A stretch of DNA of 64,000 nt from contig NZ_PGTS01000008.1 in the NCBI RefSeq assembly GCF_002844235.1, forward strand, positions 124,001-188,000, given 5' to 3'. Both the position numbers and the translations under genes were made by a program. The notes beneath the pieces are model-generated. The model was not told where the DNA came from. It ran no database searches and was given only the letters and a program-made list of their open reading frames with translations. The stretch comes from Thalassospira povalilytica. GTDB lineage: Bacteria > Pseudomonadota > Alphaproteobacteria > Rhodospirillales > Thalassospiraceae. This document shows, piece by piece, positions 27,358 through 35,723 of the stretch. Positions within the stretch are counted from its first letter, which is position 1. Every line of letters begins with the position of its first letter.

Positions 27358-28713
27358 TCAGACAGCCTGTGAATGGCGCCCATGCGCAGGGTCAAGATAG
27401 ATATCGAAGGCCGCACAGATCGCACGCACCAACGGGCGCCCGGTTTCGGTCAAAATAATGTTATGGCCGTTAACTTTGACGATGTTGTCCGAACTCATTG
27501 CGTCGATGCGATCAAGTTCCGGGCGGAACCGGTCGGCTGATGTCTGAAAACGGGCGCATACATCATCAAGATCGACTGAAAGATTGCACATCAATTCGTT
27601 GATGATTTCGCGGCGCAGCGTGTCTTCGTCGCTTAATGCGACGCCTTTTTCAATCGCGCACATTCCGGCCTCGATACTGCGTTGCCAGCGCGCCAGTGCC
27701 GGATCATTTTGCGCATATCCTTGTGGCAGCGACGAAATCGCCGATGGACCAAACCCGATCAGGGCTTCGGCCCGATCAGTTGTATATCCCTGAAAATTGC
27801 GGTGCAATTCACCATTGCGAAGTGCAACAGCCATGCTGTCGGCTTCATGGGCGAAATGATCAAGCCCGATGGCGATATATCCATGGGCCGATAGCCGGTT
27901 CTGGATTTCTTCATACTGCGCCCAGCGTTCCTGTGTGTCGGGCAGAACTTCGGTCGGGATCAGTTGCTGGTGCTTTTTCATCCATGGCACATGGGCATAT
28001 CCGAAAACCGACAGCCGGTCAGGGCGCAGCGATACGGTCTGATCAACCGTGTCACGCAATGTATCAATCGTCTGATGGGGCAGGCCATACATCAGATCAA
28101 CATTGATGCCCGTAATCCCGCGATCCCGAAGCCCGTCAATCACATCACGGACCAGATCAATGCTTTGAATGCGGTTGACTGCCCGTTGGACGTCGTCATG
28201 AAAATCCTGAATACCGATGCTTGCACGGTTAAAGCCGCATTCGACCATGGCATCCATGAAGTCGGCCGTTGCGGTGCGCGGATCCATTTCAATGGCAATT
28301 TCGGCATCGGGCAACAGATCCAGACGACTGCTGATCGCAGCCATGATCGTGCGCAGGTCATCGGCCTTTAGGATGGTCGGGCTGCCGCCGCCGAAATGGA
28401 TATGGGAAACGACAAATCGCTGACCCTTTGGCAGCTTGCCAAGCGTGCTTTCAATTTCACCAAGCAGGGCCCCGACATAGCCGGTGACCGGCTTGTAATG
28501 TTTGGTGATCTTGGTGTTGCATCCGCAGAACCAGCACATTTCTTCGCAATAGGGAACATGCAGATACAGCGACAGCGGCTGTGCGGGATCAAGTTCCCCA
28601 AGCCAGCCTTCAAACACGGTGCCGTTGATCCCGGCATGGAAATGGGGGGCTGTCGGATAGCTGGTGTAACGCGGCAGTCGCAGATCGTATTTTTCGTAAA
28701 GAGCCAGCTGCAT
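27358..28713 (-). CDS. hemN: Oxygen-independent coproporphyrinogen III oxidase
   Basis: A radical-SAM enzyme that decarboxylates coproporphyrinogen III to protoporphyrinogen IX without oxygen. 451 residues, the normal HemN length. The [4Fe-4S]/SAM motif is C56-x3-C60-x2-C63 with the extra C65 (PYCEEMCWFCGCNTK), which marks true HemN rather than the HemW look-alikes. The N-terminal tyrosine motif RYTSYPTAPHF and HFGGGSPTI are also present. It has an FNR-type box 61 bases upstream, fitting low-oxygen induction. Confidence 0.96.
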   Translation of the reverse strand: MQLALYEKYDLRLPRYTSYPTAPHFHAGINGTVFEGWLGELDPAQPLSLYLHVPYCEEMCWFCGCNTKITKHYKPVTGYVGALLGEIESTLGKLPKGQRFVVSHIHFGGGSPTILKADDLRTIMAAISSRLDLLPDAEIAIEMDPRTATADFMDAMVECGFNRASIGIQDFHDDVQRAVNRIQSIDLVRDVIDGLRDRGITGINVDLMYGLPHQTIDTLRDTVDQTVSLRPDRLSVFGYAHVPWMKKHQQLIPTEVLPDTQERWAQYEEIQNRLSAHGYIAIGLDHFAHEADSMAVALRNGELHRNFQGYTTDRAEALIGFGPSAISSLPQGYAQNDPALARWQRSIEAGMCAIEKGVALSDEDTLRREIINELMCNLSVDLDDVCARFQTSADRFRPELDRIDAMSSDNIVKVNGHNIILTETGRPLVRAICAAFDIYLDPAHGRHSQAV

Positions 28714-28773
28714 GACGGATATCCCGATTAATTCGTTCTATCCGTCTTTTGCATCATTCCAATCTGCGCTGCC

Positions 28774-28787
28774 TTGATGTGCGTCAA
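28774..28787 (-). promoter_or_regulatory. FNR/FixK-type binding site upstream of hemN
   Basis: TTGATGTGCGTCAA (TTGAT-N4-GTCAA) is 61 bases from the hemN start, in the short gap after the HIT gene. It matches the FNR/Anr/FixK consensus. HemN is a classical member of FNR regulons, which supports the call. Confidence 0.85.
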
Positions 28788-28804
28788 GCAAAGAGCATCG
28801 ATGA

Positions 28805-29233
28805 TCAAAGATGCTTGAAGGCCGAAATCAGATCGGCGCGCAATGCCGCAAGCCGGTCACGCCCGGCCTCCTCGTCATAGGGTTCGGCCGTGCCAACGCC
28901 CCAGATCGGGCCGGGCCATGCGGGGTCATCCTTGAACCGTCCGACAACATGACAATGAAGTTGCGGCACCATATTGCCCAGCATCGCGACATTTGTCTTA
29001 TGCGCATCAAACCGGCGTTTGATCACCTGTGAAACGGCGGCGGCTTCATTGCCCAGCGTGATGCGGTCCTCTGGGCTCAGATCATCGTAATCAACAAGAT
29101 CAGGGCGCTTGGGTACAAGGATCAACCAGGGATAACGCGCATCATTCATCAACAACACATGCGAAAGCGGGCCGTCGGTAACCAGCGTTGTATCGGCGGC
29201 AAGTTGGGGATGAAGCGAAAAGGCGTTGTTCAT
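28805..29233 (-). CDS. HIT domain protein
   Basis: A 142-residue histidine-triad protein. Its signature QLHCHVVGR (residues ~91-99) has glutamine in place of the first histidine, as in a recognised bacterial HIT subgroup that keeps the two catalytic-side histidines. Upstream segments SHVLLMNDARYPWLILVPKR and HKTNVAMLGNMVPQLH are typical. Members hydrolyse nucleoside phosphoramidates or dinucleotides. It ends 91 bases before the hemN start on the same strand, but the FNR box between them suggests hemN has its own promoter. Confidence 0.9.
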   Translation of the reverse strand: MNNAFSLHPQLAADTTLVTDGPLSHVLLMNDARYPWLILVPKRPDLVDYDDLSPEDRITLGNEAAAVSQVIKRRFDAHKTNVAMLGNMVPQLHCHVVGRFKDDPAWPGPIWGVGTAEPYDEEAGRDRLAALRADLISAFKHL

Positions 29234-29424
29234 GTGGGCCTCTATCTTGATGACAACAGACCGTTCTTATAGCGGCAAGGTGCCTGCTTGTCTTGGGTTG
29301 CGTGTGCCGTTGATCACATTGGATTTCTTGCGCTTTCCCGATATTGTCACTAGGTCCTGATCCAGGCTTTCGCCTGGGACCGGGCCATGCCCGGCCGGTT
29401 ATGGACAAAACGGAGTATGCCAGC

Positions 29425-30717
29425 ATGTCCGATCAGAAACGTGTGGTCATTGTCGGGGCCGGATTTGGCGGAATGAGTGCCGCCAAAAAACTGGCGGGCA
29501 AGAATGTCGAAGTCGTTCTGATTGACAAGCGCAATCATCACCTGTTTCAGCCCCTGTTATATCAGGTCGCTACAGCCGATCTTTCGCCTGCTGAAATTGC
29601 CTGGCCAACCCGAAGTATCTTCAGCCACGCACCGAATGTTTCGGTTTTCATGGGCGAGGTCACCGGGATCGATTTGGCCGGGCAACGTGTTTTGTCCGGG
29701 GATCATCATCTTGAATATGATTATCTGATCCTGGCGACCGGTGCGGTCACATCCTATTTCGGCAATGACCATTGGGCGTCTTTGGCGCCTGGGCTTAAAA
29801 ACATTACCGAGGCCACCGACATCCGTAAAAACCTGCTTTTGGCTTTTGAGCGTGCCGAAAACAGCGAGGATGAAGAACAGAAACGCCGTCTTCTCAATTT
29901 CGTTGTCGTGGGCGGTGGCCCGACCGGGGTCGAAATGGCCGGTGCAATCGCCGAACTGGCGAAAAAGGCCCTGACCGACGATTTCCGCCGGATTGATCCG
30001 CGTGATGCCCGTATCATTCTGGTCGAAGGCAGCGACCGGCTTCTTGGCGCATTTCCGCGCAGCCTGTCGGAATATACCCATCAATCCCTTGAAAGTCTTG
30101 GCGTTGAAGTCCGTCTTGGCAGTCCGGTTTCCGACATCACCGAACAGGGGGTTAAGATCGGTGACGAATTTATCCCGGCAGCCAATGTGATCTGGGGTGC
30201 GGGGGTTCAGGTGCCCGATCTTAAGGACTGGGTACAGAAACCCGCTGATCGTGGCGGGCGAATTATTGTTGAACCCGATCTTTCCGTGCCGGGCCATCAG
30301 AATGTTTTTGTCATCGGTGATGCGGCCCATGTGCCCTGGCGGGATGGTTTGACAGTTCCGGGAATTGCCCCGGCAGCCAAGCAACAGGGCAAGTATGTTG
30401 CGCGTCGTATTCTCGATCTGATGGACGGGCGATCAACACCGGCATTCAAATACAGCCATGCCGGTAATCTGGCGACGATCGGTCGCCACCGTGCGGTGAT
30501 TGACCTTAACGGGTTCAAGCTGAAAGGCTGGCTTGCCTGGTGGTTCTGGGGGCTTGCGCATATTTACTTCCTGATCGGTATTCGGGCCCCGGCACTGGTC
30601 ATGGTGCAATGGGTCTGGAGCTACCTTTTCCGCAAAAAAGGCGCGCGTCTGATTACCGGGTTGGACAAGGACAATGCCCGTGCGGTCGTGCCACCCGCCA
30701 AACAGAAAGCCGGATGA
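29425..30717 (+). CDS. ndh: Type II NADH dehydrogenase
   Basis: A 430-residue non-proton-pumping NADH:quinone oxidoreductase bound to the inner membrane face. FAD Rossmann motif RVVIVGAGFGGMSAAKKL at the N-terminus, KRNHHLFQPLLYQVATADLSPAEIAWPTR, the NADH motif VVVGGGPTGVEMAGAIAEL and the second FAD contact VFVIGDAAHVP. The C-terminal LAWWFWGLAHIYFLIG and VMVQWVWSY segments make the amphipathic membrane anchor. I chose the ATG at 29425 because CGGAG precedes it; an in-frame ATG at 29401 is possible. Confidence 0.95.
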   Translation: MSDQKRVVIVGAGFGGMSAAKKLAGKNVEVVLIDKRNHHLFQPLLYQVATADLSPAEIAWPTRSIFSHAPNVSVFMGEVTGIDLAGQRVLSGDHHLEYDYLILATGAVTSYFGNDHWASLAPGLKNITEATDIRKNLLLAFERAENSEDEEQKRRLLNFVVVGGGPTGVEMAGAIAELAKKALTDDFRRIDPRDARIILVEGSDRLLGAFPRSLSEYTHQSLESLGVEVRLGSPVSDITEQGVKIGDEFIPAANVIWGAGVQVPDLKDWVQKPADRGGRIIVEPDLSVPGHQNVFVIGDAAHVPWRDGLTVPGIAPAAKQQGKYVARRILDLMDGRSTPAFKYSHAGNLATIGRHRAVIDLNGFKLKGWLAWWFWGLAHIYFLIGIRAPALVMVQWVWSYLFRKKGARLITGLDKDNARAVVPPAKQKAG

Positions 30718-30780
30718 TCTGGCACAACGCTGCTTGTGAATGGACCGGGCAGGGCGATCAACCGTGCCCGGTCGCGGGTT

Positions 30781-31470
30781 TCAGGCAGCATTTTTTGTCG
30801 CGTGTTTTCGGATCAGTTTTTCGGCAATTGCGACTGTCTCGGCCTCGGCCAGCGCGATCGACTTTTGGGTGCGGTCATCACCGAACTCGTCATATTCAAT
30901 TGCGGCCCCGTATTGATCCGTGATGCCGATATATTCAAGCGGGGTAAAAATCCCGCCTTCGACAAAGTTCAGATGCGCGACCCGACCACCCGCGTCATAA
31001 CCGTAATCGCCACGCGATGACAAAACGACAATCGATTTGCCGTCCGTCACCATCGGCCAATAGGGAACGCCTTCGCGGGACCGGTCAAAGCCGAATGTTT
31101 TGCCGACACGCACAATGTTGTCGACCCATGCCTTCATCTGGGCGGGCATACCGAAATTATACATCGGAACGCCCGCGACAATAATGTCGGCACCCAAAAG
31201 TTCATCGACCAAAAGGTCACTTTCACGAAGAACGTCATGCATCCAGTCTTCGCGATCATCGGGTTTGGTAAACGCTGCATGGACCCAGTCGCCTGTGACA
31301 GGTGCGGGCGGATTTGCACCGACATCACGATAAATGATCTCGTCATTGGGCCGCGCGGAACGCCAATGTTCGATGAATTTGGCGGTCAGACGGCGGCTGT
31401 GGGATCCGTGCGGTTTCTGATCGGATCGGCCGGGGCGGGCGCTGCTGTCGATATGAAGAATTCTGGTCAT
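30781..31470 (-). CDS. azoR: FMN-dependent NADH-azoreductase
   Basis: A 229-residue flavodoxin-fold quinone/azo reductase from the ATG at 31470 (CGGAGA 6 bases upstream; a longer ORF start is rejected). Landmarks: MTRILHIDSSARPG with the FMN phosphate site, SRRLTAKFIEHW, GVPMYNFGMPAQMKAWVDNIVRVGKTFGFD and SSRGDYGYDAGG. It reduces quinones and azo compounds by two-electron transfer. It is divergent from a LysR gene 123 bases away, a common arrangement for inducible azoreductases. Confidence 0.93.
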   Translation of the reverse strand: MTRILHIDSSARPGRSDQKPHGSHSRRLTAKFIEHWRSARPNDEIIYRDVGANPPAPVTGDWVHAAFTKPDDREDWMHDVLRESDLLVDELLGADIIVAGVPMYNFGMPAQMKAWVDNIVRVGKTFGFDRSREGVPYWPMVTDGKSIVVLSSRGDYGYDAGGRVAHLNFVEGGIFTPLEYIGITDQYGAAIEYDEFGDDRTQKSIALAEAETVAIAEKLIRKHATKNAA

Positions 31471-31486
31471 CGCGGTCTCCGTTCTT

Positions 31487-31592
31487 GATGAAATCACTTC
31501 ATCTGTGATCATGTGATGACCAAGACTTGCCTTGTTTTGATGCCTCGGGCAAAATCGAATTCATCATGTTATAGATGAGTTGAATTCATCCA
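31487..31592. promoter_or_regulatory. Repeated GATGA/TCATC elements between azoR and LysR
   Basis: GATGAA-N5-TTCATC at 31487-31503 and a second set at 31558-31590 (AATTCATC, then GATGAGTTGAATTCATC) lie in the 123-base divergent promoter. Repeats of one half-site near both starts are what a LysR regulator would use. Confidence 0.45.
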
Positions 31593-31593
31593 T

Positions 31594-32487
31594 ATGTCTT
31601 TACCGCCCCTTGCTGCCTTGCGCGCGTTCGAAGCCGCTGCACGTCATCAAAGCTTTAAAAAAGCTGCTGGCGAGATTGCCGTAACACCAACGGCCATCAG
31701 CCATCAGATACGCCTTCTTGAAGAAGCGCTGGGTGTGCGTCTGTTTGATCGCAAACCACGCCAGGTCGTATTAACCCAGGCCGGGCAGGAACTTTATCCC
31801 GTGCTTCGTGATGGCTTTGTATCCTTTGCCAATGCGGTGGATGCTATTCGTCGCCGCAAAACAGCGCGTGGTTTGACGGTTTCGGTTCTTCCGTCTTTTG
31901 CCGCCAAATGGCTGTTGCCCCGTTTGCCTGATTTTCAGAAACGCCATCCTGATATTCATCTGCGTCTTCATACCTCGGCTGCGGCAGTTGATCTTGCCAG
32001 CGGGGTGGTGGATGCCGCGATCAGATACGGGCGCGGGCCATATCCGGGGCTTGTTGCCCAAACGATGTTTCGTGAAACCTTTGCCCCGCTTTGCAGCCCG
32101 ATGTTGGGCATTCAAAGCGGTGATGATCTTTGCAATGCGACCTTGCTGCATCTTGATTGGCTTAGTCCCGATGACGTGACGCCGACTTGGGAACGCTGGG
32201 CTGCGGCAAACGGGATCAAGGGGCTTAAAACATCGGGGGGCATCAGTTTTTCCGATGATACCCACGCCATTCAGGCGGCAATTGCCGGGCAGGGTGTGGT
32301 TCTTGCCAGTCCGGCAATGGCGCGCGATGAACTTGATGCCGGTCTTTTGACCATGCCCTTTGATCAACATCTGGACGGTCATCCCTATCATTTCCTGCAT
32401 ACCGGACGCGGTACCAACCGGGCAGAGGTCGATGCATTCGCCGACTGGATTTCAAACCAGGTCGCCACTTTGCCAACCGCATCCTGA
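31594..32487 (+). CDS. LysR family transcriptional regulator, GcvA-like
   Basis: A 297-residue LysR protein of the GcvA subgroup: LPPLAALRAFEAAARHQSFKKAAGEIAVTPTAISHQIRLLEEALGVRLFDRKPRQVVLTQAGQEL. Then a substrate-binding domain with FAAKWLLPRLPDFQKRHPDIHLRL and GVVDAAIRYGRGPYPGL, the subgroup's marker. Likely regulates the divergent azoR. It might also act on the downstream hydroxypyruvate isomerase gene 81 bases away, which is less certain. Confidence 0.93.
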   Translation: MSLPPLAALRAFEAAARHQSFKKAAGEIAVTPTAISHQIRLLEEALGVRLFDRKPRQVVLTQAGQELYPVLRDGFVSFANAVDAIRRRKTARGLTVSVLPSFAAKWLLPRLPDFQKRHPDIHLRLHTSAAAVDLASGVVDAAIRYGRGPYPGLVAQTMFRETFAPLCSPMLGIQSGDDLCNATLLHLDWLSPDDVTPTWERWAAANGIKGLKTSGGISFSDDTHAIQAAIAGQGVVLASPAMARDELDAGLLTMPFDQHLDGHPYHFLHTGRGTNRAEVDAFADWISNQVATLPTAS

Positions 32488-32568
32488 AAATCCGCTGATT
32501 GATCATTGACCTGATCAGGCAGTTGGGAAACCATACGTGCCCGTTTCCATTCACCCGTCAGGTGCAAT

Positions 32569-33360
32569 ATGCCACGTTTTGCCGCCAATCTTTCGTTTCT
32601 GTTTGCCGATCTTCCGTTTGAAAAACGATTTGCGGCGGCGGCCGATGCAGGATTTGTCGGGGTTGAATATATCGGTGCCTATGACATGCCGTTATCGACG
32701 GTCAAATCACTGCTGACCGATAACGGCCTTGAACAGGTCTTGTTCAATCTTCCCGCCGGCAACTGGGAATCCGGTGACCGCGGCCTTGCCTGTCGTCCGG
32801 GGCGCGAAGACGAATTTCGCGATTCTGTGGTCAAGGCGCTTGATTACGCGGCGGCAACCGGCTGCAAGATGCTTCATTGCATGGCCGGTGTGATGGGGGA
32901 AAACGAAAATTCCGGCGAACTGGCGCGTCTTTATTGCGACAACCTGCTTTATGCCGCCGACCTTGCCGATCAGGCCGGGGTCGATATCCTGATCGAACCG
33001 ATCAATCCGGTTGATATGCCGGGATATCTTTTGAATTCCGTCGAACAGGCCGCCGTGATCCTTGAGCAGCTGGGTCATCCGCGCCTGAAGCTGCAATTTG
33101 ATATCTATCACGCGCAAATTGTCGGCGGGAATATCGCAGCCCGCCTGGACAAGCATCTTGATCGCATTGCCCATGTGCAGGTTGCCGGCGCGCCGGGCCG
33201 TCATGAACCTGATAGCGGGGAACTGAACTATCCGTTCCTGTTCTATATGCTTGATCGCATTGGCTATGACGGCTGGATCGGTTGCGAATACAAGCCGCAT
33301 GGCAAAACCGAAGACGGGCTTGGCTGGGTTCGGCCATGGATGCCAAAACCCGGTGCCTGA
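32569..33360 (+). CDS. hyi: Hydroxypyruvate isomerase
   Basis: A 263-residue TIM-barrel enzyme that interconverts hydroxypyruvate and tartronate semialdehyde in glyoxylate metabolism. Typical phrases: PRFAANLSFLFADLPFEKRFAAAADAGFVGVEYIG, QVLFNLPAGNWESGDRGLACRPGREDEFR, LIEPINPVDMPGYLL with the metal glutamate, QFDIYHAQIVGGN and GCEYKPHGKTEDGLGW. It converges on the glycerate 2-kinase gene with a 19-base gap. The pair plus the GntR gene form a compact glyoxylate/hydroxypyruvate-to-glycerate module, though tartronate semialdehyde reductase and gcl are not in the window. Confidence 0.94.
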   Translation: MPRFAANLSFLFADLPFEKRFAAAADAGFVGVEYIGAYDMPLSTVKSLLTDNGLEQVLFNLPAGNWESGDRGLACRPGREDEFRDSVVKALDYAAATGCKMLHCMAGVMGENENSGELARLYCDNLLYAADLADQAGVDILIEPINPVDMPGYLLNSVEQAAVILEQLGHPRLKLQFDIYHAQIVGGNIAARLDKHLDRIAHVQVAGAPGRHEPDSGELNYPFLFYMLDRIGYDGWIGCEYKPHGKTEDGLGWVRPWMPKPGA

Positions 33361-33379
33361 GCCCGTCTTGTCAGGCTGG

Positions 33380-34642
33380 CTATTCGATCAGAATGGCCCG
33401 GAAGTCGTTGACATTGGTTAATGTCGGGCCGGTAATGATCAGATCATCAATCCGTGCAAAGGCGCTATAGGCATCGTTATTGGCAAGATATTGCCGCAAA
33501 TCAACACCGGCTTTCTGTGCCTTTTGCCAGCTTGTCCCATCCATGATCGCACCGGCATTGTCTTCGCTGCCGTCAATGCCGTCGGTGTCAATGGCGATGG
33601 CGCTGAACCCCGGCTGATCGCGCAACTGGATCAGAAGCGACAGCAAAAATTCGCTGTTGCGTCCGCCGCGTCCGCCTTTGCTTCGTACTGTTACCGTTGT
33701 TTCCCCGCCCGAAAGCAGGACACAAGGTTTGGCGGCCGGTTGCCCGTGATTGGCGACCTGATGGGCGATACCGGCATGCATGATGGCGACCTCGCGCGAT
33801 TCCCCTTCGATTGCATCGCCAAGGATCACCGGGTTCAGACCCATTTTGCGGGCCACTTCTGCGGCGGCTTCAAGGCTGTCTTGCGGGCGTGACAGCATGA
33901 TGGTCTCATGCCCGTCAAAGCAGGGATCATCGGGTTTGACCGTTTCATCATCGGCACTGCGCAAAAGTTTTTCGGCGGCCTCGGGAATGTCGATCTGATA
34001 ATGGCGGATGATATCAAGCGCGTCCTGACCCGATGTCGGGTCGGCAACGGTCGGTCCCGATGCGATGATCGCCGGATCGTCGCCGGGCACATCCGAAACC
34101 AGATAGGTTATCATGCGGGCCGGTGCGGCGGCCTTGGCAAGGCGTCCACCCTTGATCGCCGAAAGATGTTTGCGCACACAGTTCATTTCCGAAATTGTCG
34201 CACCACTGCGCAGCAATGCCTTGTTGATCGATTGCTTGTCATCAAGGGTCAGTCCCGGACCGGGCAGGGCAAGCAGGGCCGACCCGCCGCCCGAAATCAT
34301 GCAGACCACCAGATCATCTGGGCCCGCCGACTGAACGATTTCAAGAATGCGTTTCGCGGCTTCTTCGCCCGCAGCATCCGGCACAGGGTGCGATGCCTCG
34401 ACGATTTCAATCTTCTCACAGGGAACAGCGTGGCCATAACGCGTGACAACAAGTCCTTCAAGATCGCCTTTCCATTCCTGCTCAAAGGCGCGCGCCATGT
34501 TGGCCGATGCCTTGCCAGCACCAATGACAATGGTTTTTCCTTTGGGCGGGGATGGCATGTTGCGGGGGATCTGAACACCGGGATCAGCCGCCTTAAGGGC
34601 CGCATCCATCAAAGCCAGAAGTTTCTCGCGAGATGTCGTCAT
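33380..34642 (-). CDS. Glycerate 2-kinase (MOFRL/GckA family)
   Basis: A 420-residue two-domain enzyme formerly annotated as hydroxypyruvate reductase TtuD. It phosphorylates D-glycerate to 2-phosphoglycerate with ATP. The N-terminal GckA domain shows GKTIVIGAGKASANMARAFEQEW, ASHPVPDAAGEEAAKRILEIV and VCMISGGGSALLALPGPGLTL. The C-terminal MOFRL region holds LLSGGETTVTVRSKGGRGGRNSEFLLSL and AIDTDGIDGSEDNAGAI. It sends the product of the hyi pathway into glycolysis. The divergently read GntR gene lies 56 bases upstream on the same strand, so one transcript is likely. Confidence 0.93.
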   Translation of the reverse strand: MTTSREKLLALMDAALKAADPGVQIPRNMPSPPKGKTIVIGAGKASANMARAFEQEWKGDLEGLVVTRYGHAVPCEKIEIVEASHPVPDAAGEEAAKRILEIVQSAGPDDLVVCMISGGGSALLALPGPGLTLDDKQSINKALLRSGATISEMNCVRKHLSAIKGGRLAKAAAPARMITYLVSDVPGDDPAIIASGPTVADPTSGQDALDIIRHYQIDIPEAAEKLLRSADDETVKPDDPCFDGHETIMLSRPQDSLEAAAEVARKMGLNPVILGDAIEGESREVAIMHAGIAHQVANHGQPAAKPCVLLSGGETTVTVRSKGGRGGRNSEFLLSLLIQLRDQPGFSAIAIDTDGIDGSEDNAGAIMDGTSWQKAQKAGVDLRQYLANNDAYSAFARIDDLIITGPTLTNVNDFRAILIE

Positions 34643-34698
34643 ATCGGGGTTCCCTGAATGTATTTTATGATGTTTTCGGCCTTGTTTCGGGGGGGCGA

Positions 34699-35448
34699 TC
34701 AGGTCGCCTGTTTGTCCGAAGCCGTTTTAAAGAAATCAAGCACCGCCTGAAGGTGATTGGACATTGCCTTTTCGGCGGCATCCGGGTCACGGGCGGCGAT
34801 TGCTTCGATGATGTCGCGATGGTGGTCCTGAACCATACGGTCAAAGGACGGGCCGCTCATTGAATTGAAACGGATTTCAGTAAGGGCAGCCTGCAACACG
34901 TCATGAAGCATCTTCATCACGTGATAATAAATGATCGACCCGGTGGCACGTCCGATCATCATATGCAGACGATGGTCATCATCGGCGCGATATTTGGCCG
35001 CACGTCGCGGGTCATGGGCCTGACGGAAGGCCAGCCGCAACAGTTTGATATCCTCGTCACTGGCATTGATCGCCGCACGCCGTGCCGCCCATGTTTCAAG
35101 CGTGCAGCGGATTTCCTGCAAATCGCGCAGGTTATTGATCGAATCGCGCACAAGATCGGTCATCGCCGTATCCATATCGATCCCGGTCGATGACAGGATT
35201 TCGGTGCCGCCCCCCTGAACCGCGCGCAAATAGCCGCGGGTCTTAAGTTTTTGCAGGGCCGCACGTACCGAAACCCGGCTGACTTTCATGCTTTCGGCAA
35301 GCTGACGTTCACCGGGCAGGCGGTCCCCGGGCAGGAAGATACCATCGGCAATCTTTTCAAGAATTTGATCAGCAACCTGATCGGCAATCCGTTTGGGACG
35401 TTTGGCGTCCTGGTTGTCGGATGCCGGGCTTGATTTGGCAGACGGCAT
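34699..35448 (-). CDS. GntR family regulator, FadR (FCD) subfamily
   Basis: A 249-residue regulator. The winged HTH is ADQVADQILEKIADGIFLPGDRLPGERQLAESMKVSRVSVRAALQKLKTRGYLRAVQGGGTEI (residues ~22-85). The C-terminal all-helical FCD ligand domain has the metal-site residues in RAAIN...D and HMMIGRATGSIIYYHVMKM. It is upstream of and on the same strand as glycerate 2-kinase, so it is probably the first gene of that operon and responds to a glyoxylate-pathway acid. A palindromic GntR-type site lies 65 bases upstream. Confidence 0.93.
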   Translation of the reverse strand: MPSAKSSPASDNQDAKRPKRIADQVADQILEKIADGIFLPGDRLPGERQLAESMKVSRVSVRAALQKLKTRGYLRAVQGGGTEILSSTGIDMDTAMTDLVRDSINNLRDLQEIRCTLETWAARRAAINASDEDIKLLRLAFRQAHDPRRAAKYRADDDHRLHMMIGRATGSIIYYHVMKMLHDVLQAALTEIRFNSMSGPSFDRMVQDHHRDIIEAIAARDPDAAEKAMSNHLQAVLDFFKTASDKQAT

Positions 35449-35503
35449 GTTGGGTTTACTCCAATCGTGTTCTTCGGCGCCAACGCAGGTGAAAATCGGG
35501 TTC

Positions 35504-35523
35504 TGACCATAATGGTCATACCA
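35504..35523. promoter_or_regulatory. Operator candidate of the GntR/FadR-type regulator
   Basis: Two overlapping perfect palindromes: TGACCAT-A-ATGGTCA (35504-35518) and TGGTCATACCA (35513-35523). The second matches the FadR-subfamily consensus TNGTNNNACNA exactly. The position, 56-75 bases before the regulator gene, fits autoregulation of the GntR-glycerate kinase unit. Confidence 0.7.
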
Positions 35524-35723
35524 CTTTACGGGATGTTGGGGGCCGACGCAAAGCGTCGATGTGTGAAGTGATGCGATATTGCAGGGCTATCTTGTCTCTT
35601 GGGCGATAAATTGATAGTTCAACAAGTGCCTGAACGATTGCCAGCACCGTTTTCTCCCTGTCTGGAACTGTTCAGCCTGACCTGCCACCTTTACCCAAAA
35701 TACTGACTTTCAGGAGAATACGC

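Noticed and set aside
30743-30773. Hairpin after ndh (ACCGGGCA / TGCCCGGT)
   Set aside because: Stem is present but no T run follows, so terminator function is not supported.
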